In this document: positions 36,801-46,629 of the stretch, in pieces
Position numbering within the stretch: position 1 is the stretch's first letter
How the letters are laid out: each line of letters opens with the position of its first letter
NCBI RefSeq assembly: GCF_965363235.1
Contig: NC_134850.1
Location: 35,809,102-35,873,101 of the forward strand
Origin: Mytilus galloprovincialis
Lineage: Eukaryota > Mollusca > Bivalvia > Mytilida > Mytilidae
Length of the DNA stretch: 64,000 nt
Reading direction: 5' to 3'
Program-made: the position numbers and the translations under genes
Notes under the pieces: model-generated
Database searches by the model: none
Seen by the model: only the letters and a program-made list of their open reading frames with translations
Told to the model about the DNA's origin: nothing

Positions 36801-39800
36801 GTATCTTGTACATGTTTAAAATATTGTGAAAAAATGACTTCTGGCAAAAATTAAGTCACTTAGTTCATTCAAGTACATTCAATACATCATGTACATCAAC
36901 AGTTTACCAATTAAATTAAATTATAAAAATAAAATTGAATGGACAGCAGGGGCGGATCCAGCCATTTTAAAAAGGGGGGGGTTCCTAACCCAGGACCAAG
37001 GGGGGGGGTTCCAACTACATGTCCCCATTCAAATGCATTGATCGTCCAAAAAAAAGGGGGGGTTCCAACCCCCGGAACCCCCCCTCTGGATCCGCGCCTG
37101 GACAGGGTACATAAATTAGATAGCAACCAAATGGTATAATAACCAAAATGTGTCTGGAAAAAAACACAATCTTGTTTATGTGGCTCCTTTTTCTCCTTTA
37201 AATACTAGGCACAAGTGTCTGCTTGTGTGGCTGATTTTTTTGTGATCAATTTTTTTTAGAACCAAACTTGTGCCAAATAAAAATATATGTGTGGTTCCAG
37301 TAACTATACCTTCCCTACTTTTTCGCCTCAAAAATAGCCTACCCTTTTTCATTAAGTACTGTTAAAGTCAGAATGTTGCTCCCATAGACTCAATGTAAAA
37401 AAAAAAAACATAAAATAAAAAAAATCCCTACCTACCCTAACTTTTTTCAGATGTAACTGGAACTACACATACTTTTTTATTTGGCCTTACAACAATACAA
37501 ATAAGAACAGTTAAGCCTTGTTTGATAAGGCCAAACTTTTTACTTTTTACACACGACAAGTTACAGACATGACAGAAAGATTTGGGGAAATAAGTTTAAC
37601 ATGAATAGTGGTTATGTATTTACTGTTTATCATATATCTTTGTGATACAAACCTGTTCCTGATACACATACAGTCCAATTGTTTCTGGTCTGAAATAAAT
37701 ATCTTGTTCCTTCTTTGACTTCATCCATTATCTACAATCATTCAAAAAACTTACATTATTTTGCTTACCGGTATACATTGAGGTTGTACAACAATGTACA
37801 ATGTACATCAATTTGTACATGTATGTAAAATACTTAAATACATGTACACTTGTAAAACTTTAAAAAAAAAATACATTGCAAATGTGTGAATACACATGCT
37901 GAAATTCTTACTATGAAAATAAAACCTTAACAAACAAAACTGGTCAGTGGTGGCTGTCAAGGGCATGCAAAGCTCACCAGTACTATGTGCATGATGTTTG
38001 TCTTCAACATTTGCTTCTCTCCAAACATTGTAAACTTAAGAATACAATTCATTGAGTACTGCAATCTCTTTTTGGGAAATCATGTTCTGCTGATCTTTTT
38101 AACTGTTTACAGTTTCTCTCTACCATCTATATTTCTGCTTAGTCATTTTTTTTTTAGATTAAAATGGTCACTTTACAAAATGCTTTAGAGTAAAACATGC
38201 ATTAAGCAGCAACCATTTGATTTTCAGGGTTTTTTTTTGGAGAAAAAAAGTTTGTTTCCAGTTTTTGGAGAAAAAAATAATTTGTTTTTGATTCTGAGAA
38301 AAAAAAATTGTTTGTTTCACCCTCAGCTGCCACTACATGTAATGCTAAAATTGAAAGAAAAAAATTGTTTTCAACTTGTCGCGAAAAAAAAAATTTGTCC
38401 AGAAAAAAAAACCATAGCCCCCCAGAAAATCAAATGGTTGCTGCCTTAGTCAAGGCTCTGTGTTGAAAGCCTTACTTTGCCCTGTAATGGTTTACTTTTA
38501 TATATTATGACTTGGATTGAGAGTTGTATCATTGGAACTCATACCACATCTAATGATCTTCTTACAAGTGTATATCTATGACATGTAATTCATATTAGGA
38601 GGCAACTGACAATTTCAGCTACATTAACTATACATGTATTTGCATTTTACAGTTCTTCTTTATCCCCCAAGTTTTTCACGAACAATCAAATATTTAAACA
38701 TGCTAAAAATCATTATAAAAGGGCAATAACTCCTATGACGAAAAAAAATGATAAAATATTGTCATAAAAGCTAAGGTAAAGTGCAGTAACCATTGTAATA
38801 TGTCACTGACTTGGTAAAATTTGCCCACAACTTTGTTTATAAGCATAGTTACATTTTAGTTCAATTAAAAATTGATGAAAGAGAGAGGAAAATAATAGAT
38901 TGTTTTTCTTTAATATTACAATCATGACCAGATATAGTAATATATTGAATAATGATATATTTCTATGGCAAGCCAAAGTGGACAAAAAAAGCTATTTTTT
39001 TATAACTAAATGATTTTCTAATACTAAAAAAATATTTTTTTTGAATTAAGAAATCATAATTTTCTAATGTTACTAGAATTCATTTAAGGAATGACTGAAA
39101 TATATTTTCTGTCTATGAAGAAATAACATCAAAAATGTGGTGCACACTGAATAACCAGCTTAAAGTGTGCATGCACCACATTTTTTTATGTTATTTCGAA
39201 TAGACACAAAATTATGTCTATGAGCTGATAAACAAAACATTGTCAGCCAATCAGAAGACATTTTACATCCAAAATTAAATTATTTTCTAATGCCAAATAA
39301 AAACAATGAACAATATATGTGTGGTTCCAGTAACCCTAGCGTCCCTTATTTTTCGGCTAAGAAATAGCCTACCCTAAAGATTTTATTGTCATTTTTCATT
39401 AAGCACTATTAAAGTCAGAATGTTGCTTCCTTAGACGTAATGTAAAAAAAAAAACATAAAATAAAAAAAAAAAATCCCTACCTACCTACCCTAACTTTTT
39501 TTCAGATGTAACTGGAACCGCACATTCATGACATTTTTATTTGGCATAATATATCAAAAAGTCATTTTTCTAATATTAGAAATTAGGGTATATTTTTACA
39601 TGTTTTATATTAGAAAATGATTTTCCAATGTAAGAAAATGAATTTTTTTTAAATTAGAAAAAAAAATAATTTAGAAATCCATTTTCTAATATTAAGAAAT
39701 AGCTCTTTTGTCCACTTTGGCTTGCCATATATTTCTGAATGAACATGAATATGTAGGCAAAGAGATGTGTAATGTATAACACACAACAAAGTGGCAACAT

Positions 39801-40357
39801 TTTGTTCTTAAAATTTTATCTTAATCTTTATTTTTAATCTTTGTTATGTCATATTTTGACCTTATAAAAAGGTTATGATGTTTTTGTGTTTTGAGATGGT
39901 CCCTGCGTTGAGAAGTATATTAATATAAGCATGATAAGCAAGATAAACAAGCTTGCAATCTGATACTCACTGATACGGATGATAGCATTTCGGATGTTTA
40001 AATTAATATTACATGATCGTATGACAGCATGTGAAACATTTAAAATTATTCACTTTCCAGTGTCCAGAATCTAGCACATGTTTGGTGTCAAAATATAATC
40101 ACCTTAGTAAATTCTGGATGCAAATGTCCAAGCATCGGTAAGGCAGAAGCACTTAAAATCCGTGGAGAACTATTTGAAGGTCCTGGTCCCATGAGAAGCT
40201 TCTGTGGTATTACCATTGGCTTCAAAAGACTTTGTGGGGGATTAGAAACAGAACTCATCTTTGACTTTGGTATTCTGAAACGGCAAGTTTTTTGTTTGCA
40301 CAAAACATTCAAAACAATCCCGGTACGGGGACGAAAAAGAATACGTAGTTTTTCCAT
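27833..40357 (-). CDS. AGXT: Alanine-glyoxylate (serine-pyruvate) aminotransferase, 12 coding exons, complete
   Basis: This PLP enzyme transfers the alanine amino group to glyoxylate. Exons 5' to 3' are 40357-40103, 37731-37653, 36225-36112, 34781-34717, 34414-34314, 33719-33649, 32119-32035, 31639-31544, 30979-30910, 30361-30266, 29167-29085 and 27989-27833. All junctions are GT-AG with matching phases. The total is 1272 nt: 423 residues from the first Met, 390 from Met34 (40258-40256), against 392 in human. Recognisable blocks are '[15 protein letters not shown]', 'GHAAMEAAV', 'FLTHGESSG', 'LLLVDSVAA' (PLP aspartate 213, or 180 in the short form), '[15 protein letters not shown]' (Schiff-base lysine 239, or 206), 'YWGCEENPR', 'GLENSW' and '[10 protein letters not shown]'. 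The C-terminus is SRL, a type-1 peroxisome signal. Residues 1-33 form a basic leader of mitochondrial type. Human exon 2 (193 nt, from memory) is split here into 79+114; the next seven exons match human lengths exactly. Confidence 0.96.
28165..29035 (+). repeat. Bivalve 'gaggctc..cgctcact' repeat, diverged, in AGXT intron 11
   Basis: It shares 'tttgacccctatgttcc', 'gggcaataactccttaagg' and 'ttatttgtagatcttactt' with the better copy at 33084-33555, but I do not see a 3' hairpin. It is probably two overlapping or truncated copies. Confidence 0.55.
30050..30235. mobile_element. MITE in AGXT intron 10 (family also at 53449-53650)
   Basis: The ends 'ctttggctaccttgcttg' and 'caagcaaggtaaccaaag' are inverted. 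The centre has 'gtagactagtctatctgtct' and 'aggagggtagtatatgtaac'. A diverged second copy lies at 53449-53650. Confidence 0.8.
30738..30862 (-). repeat. Family A repeat fragment in AGXT intron 9/10 region
   Basis: The reverse complement matches the family A head ('gagacaacaatccgatc', 'ccaccaataggtctacaac'). It lies between exons 9 and 10. Confidence 0.7.
32212..33630. repeat. Decayed minisatellite (about 55-60 bp unit) in AGXT intron 6
   Basis: A phrase like 'aaatcaagggagacaatagt' followed by 'attttgtgaatataaa' recurs at least fifteen times between 32212 and 33050, and resumes at about 33560-33630. Examples lie near 32250, 32440, 32625, 32780, 32832, 32980, 33030 and 33600. Copies are heavily diverged, so the array is old. 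It is interrupted by the element at 33084-33555. Confidence 0.75.
33084..33555 (+). mobile_element. HINE-like bivalve repeat inserted in the minisatellite
   Basis: It starts 'gaggctcaaagaacctgtgt' and ends 'aggccaggtgaactaaaaa'. 'tcacctg' (33110-33116) is inverted as 'caggtga' (33541-33547), and an imperfect hairpin (33528-33542) precedes the end. Internal phrases recur at 28700-29035. Layout (subterminal inverted repeat plus 3' hairpin, no coding) fits a Helitron/Helentron-derived element; this classification is inference. Confidence 0.6.
34158..34179. repeat. (CATT)n microsatellite in AGXT intron 5
   Basis: Five and a half tandem 'catt' units. Confidence 0.9.
34996..35721. mobile_element. 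Fold-back element, 726 bp, TTAA edges, in AGXT intron 3
   Basis: The left arm (from 'ttaaggtagcacaatacaaag', 34996) and the right arm (to its inverse, 35721) pair over about 300 bases each. The arms include 'tgtgatgtccatacttgaat' and 'caaaactgtgtctcagat'. A spacer of about 100 bases (35310-35410) separates them. TTAA is at both outer edges. The 86-codon frame at 35207-35467 reads across the arm and loop and is not a gene. A transcript of AGXT would carry this as a long hairpin. Confidence 0.85.
36540..36770 (+). repeat. Bivalve 'tactgtggattc' repeat, family E, in AGXT intron 2
   Basis: It begins 'tactgtggattcgttaattt' and ends 'acgaaaaaattggtatcca'. It has roughly inverted ends. Relatives are at 51535-51740 (reverse) and 57140-57690 (interrupted). 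The 127-codon frame at 36403 is translated repeat. Confidence 0.65.
36940..37105. mobile_element. hAT-like MITE in AGXT intron 2
   Basis: The tips 'caggggcggatcca' (36947) and 'tggatccgcgcctg' (to 37100) are inverted with one mismatch. 'tggacag' flanks both sides as a possible target duplication. The inside is G-rich with repeated 'gggggggttcc' words. A widespread family in marine animals. Confidence 0.75.
37272..37490. mobile_element. MITE with 'gccaaataaaaa' ends in AGXT intron 2
   Basis: 'tatgtgtggttccagtaac' at the left is inverted as 'gtaactggaactacacata' at the right, outside of which 'gccaaataaaa' and 'tttttatttggc' pair. A second copy is at 39290-39548. Confidence 0.8.
38203..38452. 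mobile_element. MITE with 'gcagcaaccatttgattttc' ends in AGXT intron 1
   Basis: The left end (38205) and its inverse 'gaaaatcaaatggttgctgc' (to about 38444) enclose degenerate 'ggagaaaaaaatttgttt' words. About 245 bp. The 70-codon frame here is translated repeat. Confidence 0.8.
39101..39215. mobile_element. Hairpin MITE nested in 38965-39728
   Basis: The arms 'aaataacatcaaaaatgtgg' and 'ccacatttttttatgttatt' pair and extend to 'tgcacac' inward and 'tctgtctat' outward. About 115 bp. Confidence 0.75.
39290..39548. mobile_element. Second copy of the 'gccaaataaaaa' MITE, nested
   Basis: Closely matches 37272-37490, including 'gtcagaatgttgctt' and 'taactggaacc', with expanded A-runs and an extra 'ctac' unit. 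Confidence 0.8.
40256..40357 (-). promoter_or_regulatory. AGXT: Alternative AGXT start codons: Met1 and Met34
   Basis: The upstream in-frame start adds 33 residues beginning '[19 protein letters not shown]', with ten Arg/Lys and one acid. The second Met starts '[14 protein letters not shown]', which aligns with the human N-terminus. Use of the first start should give a mitochondrial form, and leaky scanning or a shorter transcript a peroxisomal one. Confidence 0.6.
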
Positions 40358-40539
40358 TATCTCACCAGCAAAACAGTACTGGTCTTATAACTTCTTCTTT
40401 TTAAAGAAAAGTACAGAAATTCTTATCACACGTTTTATAAGTCTATTCTCTTCAGGTAAACGTCTACGATTTCTGAGTGATCTATTTTCACTCTATCAAA
40501 TTCAGCAAAATGTTACTGGGTCAAGGTAGATATGAAGAA

Positions 40540-42330
40540 GACACCATGATGTTTATCTCTATTAATTCAATGTTTATTTTATAAATATCGCGACGAGTTC
40601 AGGTGTGATATGATATAAGTGGTATCTCCGTCAGTTTAAATTTCACCGTGAGAGGGAAAGATCGAGAAGGGAAACAAATATGATGAAAGTTTAGACGTTG
40701 TGAAATCTCACTAAGCATTTTTGACTTCATGAAAACTACCTACAAGGAGGTCTATGAATGTTGACTGATTTGAGCTGGGACTTGACATAAGATCTTACAA
40801 CAGCTTCCAGGTTTTATTCATGTGCCACACTTTGATGTCATGATATAGATACGGATATATTAAAGATCATTTAAGTTGCAAAAAAACTTTGAAACAGAAG
40901 AGATACAACGAATATATAATACCTAGTGGAATAGAGTGCATGGGATATGTGATTGAATGAAATGGTTCTAGATGCGAGCTGAGACTAATAAGTGAAATAC
41001 ATCATATATTATTCCCAGATTAGATTGGATTGGATGATGACGGAAAAGTAAATTGATAAGAAAATGAGATTGAAAATGATTTTAATGGGAAGGAGAATGA
41101 AATGGAATCTGGATGTTATCGAACGAAATGTTCAGAAACCAAACCATTCAATCACTCTGCTCCGTTAAAATGTATGTTGTGCTCTCACGGGGAGTTCATG
41201 CTAGGCACTCAATTTTCTATAATAGAACAGGAGTAACAAACTTTAAAATGCTATTATTTATGATCCTTGCTGCAAATGATGTAAACGGCTGAAATAAGAT
41301 AACCGTCCACATACTTTAGATTATACTGGTGATTTTTTTTTTCTTGGTTGGTTGTTTTTTCAGTCTTCATTTTTAAGGGGAAGAGGGGGGGTTAATCATG
41401 CATATACGTATACTAGGCTTATAAATACGTCATAAGTACGTTTTCTTAACACGAGACTCACAAGTGACATTCATTTAGTGGGAATTTTTGGCGGACATCA
41501 ATATTCAAAAAAATATCATATCCAAAATGCATACGACAGAAAACACGGACTTATTTACGTTATAACCAATGACTATTAGACTGTTTATGTTTTATGTCCC
41601 ACTGTCATCAGTTAATGGAGTATAAGTGGTTATTAATTTCTGATGTTTCTTTGGACTTTCCAAGAACACCGACTTTAATTATGTGGGATAATATGTGTTC
41701 GTCCCACAAGCGTTTATGGAGTGGACCCCCCTTTATTTATTTTTAGTAAAACAAAATATGTTTCCCTCTATCCATATCGTGAAAGATACAAATCTTAAAA
41801 ATTTTACTAATATTGTTAAATCGCATTGAAAGACTTTGAACACCTGAAATAAGTAAACCTAAGATGATATAAGTTGAAATATGGAAAACATATTTTTAAA
41901 TATAATGACGACAAGCTACAAGACTCCGTACGTACAGCGGTATCCACTGTACCAGATAAACAAAATTATTTACAAACAACAGAGACTATATTTAGAGCCT
42001 GCTTATTTATAAAGGTTAAAAGTTGGCAACGAACAGAAGTAGTCAAGATACATGAAAACTTAGACCCTTTTCAACACATTTTTAAACACAGCATGATGAT
42101 CTATTTGAAGCAAGTATCAAAAAGATAGCTATACATAACACTTTATAGAAAAATGAGGACTAATAAACATGACTCACGGGGGAATATGAAAACAATCAGA
42201 TACAAAAAGCTCACAAGTAGACGTACGAAAATGAAAAAAAAGAGATATGGCTAGACAAAGGTTTTAAAAAAACCCACACACTATTGTAGGTCAGACAAGC
42301 TATAAAAAATCCATAGAAGAAATCAGCACC
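40540..42330. other. AGXT upstream flank; no gene recognised
   Basis: The AGXT promoter should lie near 40360-40800. The 84-codon frame at 41874-42128 is Lys/Gln-rich without a recognisable domain and may be retroelement debris. Confidence 0.4.
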
Positions 42331-42335
42331 AACTA

Positions 42336-42441
42336 TTACAATCTAATTAAAATATATAGATCTCCGATTTCGTTATACTACATATGAGCTCATATGTAGT
42401 ATAACGAAATCGGGGATCTACATTTTAATTAGATTGCAATT
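42336..42441. mobile_element. Near-perfect 106-bp palindrome without loop
   Basis: The arms meet at 'catatgag|ctcatatg' (centre 42388/42389) and pair outward through 'cgttatacta' and 'ttaattagatt' with only a few mismatches, all near 42355-42368. The same outer phrase 'cattttaattagat' occurs by itself at about 59350 and 63754. Confidence 0.85.
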
Positions 42442-42814
42442 ATAAAGACATCTGAAGAAATAGTCGTACACCAAGAGCAAAGAACAACAATGGACAGAAG
42501 AGGCACCATTAAAGAAAAACAGAATTTCTAAAAAGTTATACTATTATAAAACCAAAGCTCAATGAATAATTCCAGTAGGTATTGACAAAGGAGAACCTAA
42601 ATACCATCCCCAGTAATTAAGGAAACAAGCAAAAAAGCAAAATCTCGCCATGGAGAATATACTAAAATCAACACAACAAAGGAGCCCACTAACTGATGAA
42701 AAATCTCAGTTACTCTCTGATTACAACGTAAAGATCCTTTTCCACGACCTTTATTTGGAACTTAGTGTTACGCTGCCTTGTACTAATTACTACTATAGTA
42801 TTTATAACGTCTCA

Positions 42815-43033
42815 CATGCCAAGAAATTGCCTCCGTTGAAAGTCTGCAAACACCCCATAGAGCAAATTACATGGATGATGAATATTGACCATTCGGTATA
42901 TGGCCGTGTTCTAAGCGACACGTACATGAAGGTCATAAATTAATTTCTTGAATGAAATCAAATCTTTAGCTACTAATGACTGCCGTAGGAGGACAGGTCG
43001 ACCGGAATTTTTAGCGAGGATTTCTTGGCATGG
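42815..43033. mobile_element. MITE with 'catgccaagaaat' ends, copy 1
   Basis: 'catgccaagaaat' (42815) is inverted at the right tip as 'atttcttggcatg'. A second copy 913 bases downstream (43728-43939) is about 97% alike. The overlapping 97-codon frame (42650-42943) runs through the tip and is not a gene. Confidence 0.8.
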
Positions 43034-43212
43034 AGTAACAGATAGAAAACTCAGGGTTAGAATTCATAGAACAGAAAAGGGGCAGTGGCAAATATTTCAT
43101 GTATATTTTTTTAGCGAGGATTTCTTGGCATGGAGTAACAGATAGAAAACTCAGGGTTAGAATTCATAGAACAGAAAAGGGGCAGTGGCAAATATTTCAT
43201 GTACATTTTGAA
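43013..43212 (+). repeat. Two tandem 100-bp copies spanning the end of the MITE
   Basis: 43013-43112 and 43113-43212 are almost identical and the period is exactly 100. The unit includes the last 20 bases of the MITE plus 80 bases of flank. Two near-identical short frames (42948-43145, 43099-43368) are by-products. Confidence 0.9.
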
Positions 43213-43727
43213 CACAAAGAGAATTTACCCGCACCCTTTGCCAAAAAAAAACCCTTTCAAGGCTTTTTTCTTATTTGTGCCTTCGGACTTTATGTTTTGA
43301 ATTGTAGTTTCACTTTCCATATTCGGTATTTATTCAAATGTAAGCTCCACGTGGTAAAAATCACGTGATACAGGAATATAGTATCTTGGAGTTGGGGCTA
43401 TTTCTTTCTTTTCGGGCGGGGACTCCAAGCAAACGACATGCATGTGTATAACGGCACTGTAGATTTTCGTATTAGATAAAGAAAGTTGCCGGTCCGGTAA
43501 ATGAATAAATTGGTTAGAAAGCAAGCTTTTAATTTAAATTAGATTCCTAAGCTTAATTCGATGGTTGAAAATAGAGAGCACAAATAAAAGGGGGGAGGTG
43601 TCCACAGGAAATATTTGTATCTTATGAACTCTACATGTATATTTGAAAGGTTTATTTTTTTTATTTAATTAAAAAAGAGAAAAACAAATGTAAGGCAAAT
43701 TGTGAATGGTCTTTCTTCCTTTCTCCC

Positions 43728-43939
43728 ATGCCAAGAAATTGCCTCCGTTGAAATTCTGCAAACACCCCATAGAGCAAATTACATGGATGATTAATATTGA
43801 CCATTCGGTATATGGCCGTGTTCTAAGCGACACGTACGTGAAGGTCATAAATTAATTTCTTGAATGAAATCAAATCTTTAGCTACTAATGACTGCCGTAG
43901 GAGGTAGACCGGAATTTTTAGCGAGGATTTCTTGGCATG
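43728..43939. mobile_element. MITE with 'catgccaagaaat' ends, copy 2
   Basis: Same element as 42815-43033, in the same orientation, without the 100-bp duplication and with a small internal deletion near 43905. Confidence 0.8.
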
Positions 43940-44039
43940 ATCATCGGAGTCGACGCCTTTCTGACTATGCAAAATCAAAGTGTCGGACCGTCACCTACTA
44001 GTCTACACATACGAGAATACTAAGGTAGCTGTCAACTAT

Positions 44040-44375
44040 AAAACCAATAGATTATTTGAGTATGCAGTATGGGCTTTGCTCACCTGGGACAGTGATGTAA
44101 CAATGCAACATAAGATTAAGAACGAACTATAAAAAATCAGTTTAAAAAGGCTTAACTCATAAAAGTGGACGTGGCCGGGTACTTGTACATCCCAACAAAA
44201 AGACACTTATAAAATAGAGAATGGAAATTGGGAATGGGTCGAAGAGACAACAACCCGAGCAAAGAGTAAAACACAGCCGAAGGCCACCAATAGGTCTACA
44301 ACGCAACGAGAAACTCCCGCACCCGGAGGTGGGCCACAGGTGGCCAATGACTGACATTAAATGTTTACTAGTTCA
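44040..44375 (+). repeat. Family B 3' fragment joined to a family A fragment
   Basis: 44060-44215 matches the end of family B ('acttgtacatcccaac'). 44216-44375 matches the head of family A ('gggaatgggtcgaagagac'). Confidence 0.65.
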
Positions 44376-44499
44376 ATGAAAATGGACGTCATACTTAACT
44401 CCTCACTTATAAATGAACTTCTTTTCGTCTCTCTATTTTTAACAGTTTTTATACATGTTTAGTATGACTATAAATGTTCATTTCTGTTCTCGTACTATC

Positions 44500-44566
44500 A
44501 AGGATTTGTATAGTAAGAACTTGTATAGTAAGAAGGTCTTGCTATACAAATACTATACAAATCCTT
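44500..44566. mobile_element. Short palindromic element
   Basis: 'aaggatttgtatagta' (44500-44515) is exactly inverted at 44551-44566. The inner part repeats 'ttgtatagta' and its inverse. Confidence 0.75.
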
Positions 44567-44789
44567 GGTATGTACTATGAAAAAAAGAAGTATTTTGAAA
44601 ACATTTTCGTATTTCATTATATACTGTATATCTTACAACAAAATTACTTTCGTTTACCTGTGTACATTATTTTATTTGGTGGCATGTTGTCCAAGGTTAT
44701 GGTTTTCTTTCTGATATCGTTTAATATCTCTCCCCTTATTTTATTGAATTTGAATTAACATTGTGTCATATATCAAATATATTCGTTAG

Positions 44790-45010
44790 TGTATGTTCAC
44801 TTGTTTGTGTTACTAGTAATATGTCTTTTGGTTGAGTTAAGCATTTCAATTGATTTGTTAAAGTGTTTCTTTCTATGTTTTTGTGTTTGCGATTGTTTCA
44901 TATAAGGGTGAAGGTTGGTACCTATAAAAACGTTTACATTTGTTTGCACCTGTCTTAAGTCACAAACCTGATGTTCAGTGGTTGTCGTTTGTTGATGTGG
45001 TTCATAAGTA
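44790..45010 (-). repeat. Family B-related repeat, minus orientation
   Basis: The reverse complement carries 'caacaaacgacaaccactga'. The 76-codon minus frame is translated repeat. Confidence 0.5.
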
Positions 45011-45039
45011 TTTCTCGTTTTAATCACGTCGTCGTCGTC

Positions 45040-45400
45040 CGCGTCGATCGTCCGAAGACATTTGGTTTTCGAACAATAACTTTAGTATAAGTCAATAGAA
45101 ATATATGATATTTAAACGCAAGGTTTATGACCACAAAAGGAAGGTTGTGATTGATTTTGGGGATTATGGTCCCAACAGCTTAGGAATTAGGGACCAACAA
45201 GGAGCCCAAATAAGCATATTTTTTTAAATTTCCAGACAATAACTTGTGGAATGGTGTATGGATCTCTCTGTCTGAAATTATACCACAAGGGATGGTAAGA
45301 ATTGGCTTTAGGGGTTATGGCTCAAACCGTTTAGGAATTAGGTGCAAAAAGGGGAAAAACAAGGGTGTCCTGGTTAATGGACAATTACTCAAGTACAAAA
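45040..45400 (+). repeat. Bivalve repeat with two internal tandem units
   Basis: 'gattttggggattatggtcc' (about 45156) recurs in altered form as 'ctttaggggttatggctc' (about 45307), each followed by 'gtttaggaattagg'-type text. The unit is about 150 bp. A common bivalve family. Confidence 0.55.
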
Positions 45401-45671
45401 CATAATTTTAAAGCAGTATAAGGGAGGCGATTCAAACACAACATTGACAATTATCACTTGTAAATTATGTACATGTATAAAGAAATGTTATATTGTCTTG
45501 AGGTTTTAGGGTGTTTTATTTAGAGGTTACTATTTTAAAATGCTGATGCAGGTTATTTAATTTTAGCCATGATTATGTATGTCATTTTCTATTTACGACT
45601 TTTATGATGTATCTAAATGGGTTATTATGGTGGCAAACTCCAATTAAGATTATGACCATATCTTGTCAAAA

Positions 45672-45870
45672 TAACGGAATTTGATGCGACTGTCATAAAA
45701 GTGAGAGGTGTAGCGCTATAAAACCATTTTCTACATTTGAAAATGCCTGTACCAAGTCAGGAATATGACAGTTGTTGTCCATTCGTTTGATGTGTTTTAT
45801 CCTTTGATTTTGCCATTTGAAAAGGGACTTTCCGTTTTGAATTTTCCTTGGAGTTTTTGTGATTTCACTT
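45672..45870 (-). repeat. Family C repeat, minus
   Basis: Reverse complement of 9528-9770. The 89-codon minus frame is translated repeat. Confidence 0.65.
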
Positions 45871-46049
45871 TTTAAGGGAAAGATATTTTTTTGGAAAAAG
45901 GAGGAGGGTAAAAAAAATGAGTGGATGGGGGTCAATTCGCAACAGCATAGTGTATTGCACAAAAGAAGAAAAAAATGAATATAAATTCAAATTACATACC
46001 CAATTCAAATTCTTAGACTACAGTTATTCTGTGTCAGAAACCTATTATG

Positions 46050-46575
46050 TGTCAAATATTTAATTACAATCTAAATTCAGACCTGTATTGTTGTCTTCTA
46101 GTCCCTCCACTATGGTGTTGTTGGTGCCCATTTAGCCTTTCGGACTTGTCTTTTGCATTCTCTTTTGAAAGTGCCTTTAATTTGATTATGCAGTTCTTGG
46201 TTCTCTTTCAAATTTTCTGGTTGGTATTGCCTGATGTTTTTTTTTTACATTTTCCTAATTTTGTGATTTATCCAGGATATTAAAGCTTAATGTTTTAGAG
46301 AAGATGAGTTTTGGTGGTATGTTCGTGTCCAAATTTCAGTAGAGTTCGTTTTTTAATGTGTCCCATAGTTCTTGTACTGTGCCGCGTCATTTAGGTACAT
46401 GCCTCTGATTTTGTTGGATAATATGTATCCATGCAGTTCTTGATGGAGATCATCCAATTTAGCTTTTCAATAAATGAAGCATTTACGTGGTCGTGTCCTC
46501 TGGTAGTGTGGTTTTGTATCACAGTCTGTTATGATCATGTCATGGTCAGATAATTCTGGATTATATATGAACATA
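46050..46575 (-). mobile_element. LINE fossil: end of endonuclease and linker to reverse transcriptase
   Basis: On the minus strand, 'ELSDHDMIITDCDTKP' (about 46515-46560) is the C-terminal 'SDHD' motif of an APE-type endonuclease. It is followed by 'RTRPRKCFIY', then the typical linker with a '(P)WI..IRK'-like motif and basic 'KRECKRQVRKAKW' (about 46120-46160), in more than one frame. It is broken and 5' and 3' truncated. The lineage (RTE/L2/CR1-like) cannot be settled from this part. Confidence 0.65.
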
Positions 46576-46629
46576 TATCTTCAACATAGTTACCTTGTTT
46601 TATGCCCTCCCCCTTTAATCATCAGTTTA

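Larger units (their letters stand above)
38965..39728. mobile_element. Inverted-repeat element in AGXT intron 1 hosting two nested MITEs
   Basis: 'atggcaagccaaagtggaca' (38965) is inverted as 'tgtccactttggcttgccat' (39709-39728). The inside is AT-rich with repeated 'ttttctaat' words and carries the hairpin element at 39101-39215 and the MITE at 39290-39548. Confidence 0.8.

Noticed and set aside
36939-37139. Overlapping Gly/Pro-rich frames on both strands
   Set aside because: Produced by G-runs of a hAT-like MITE.
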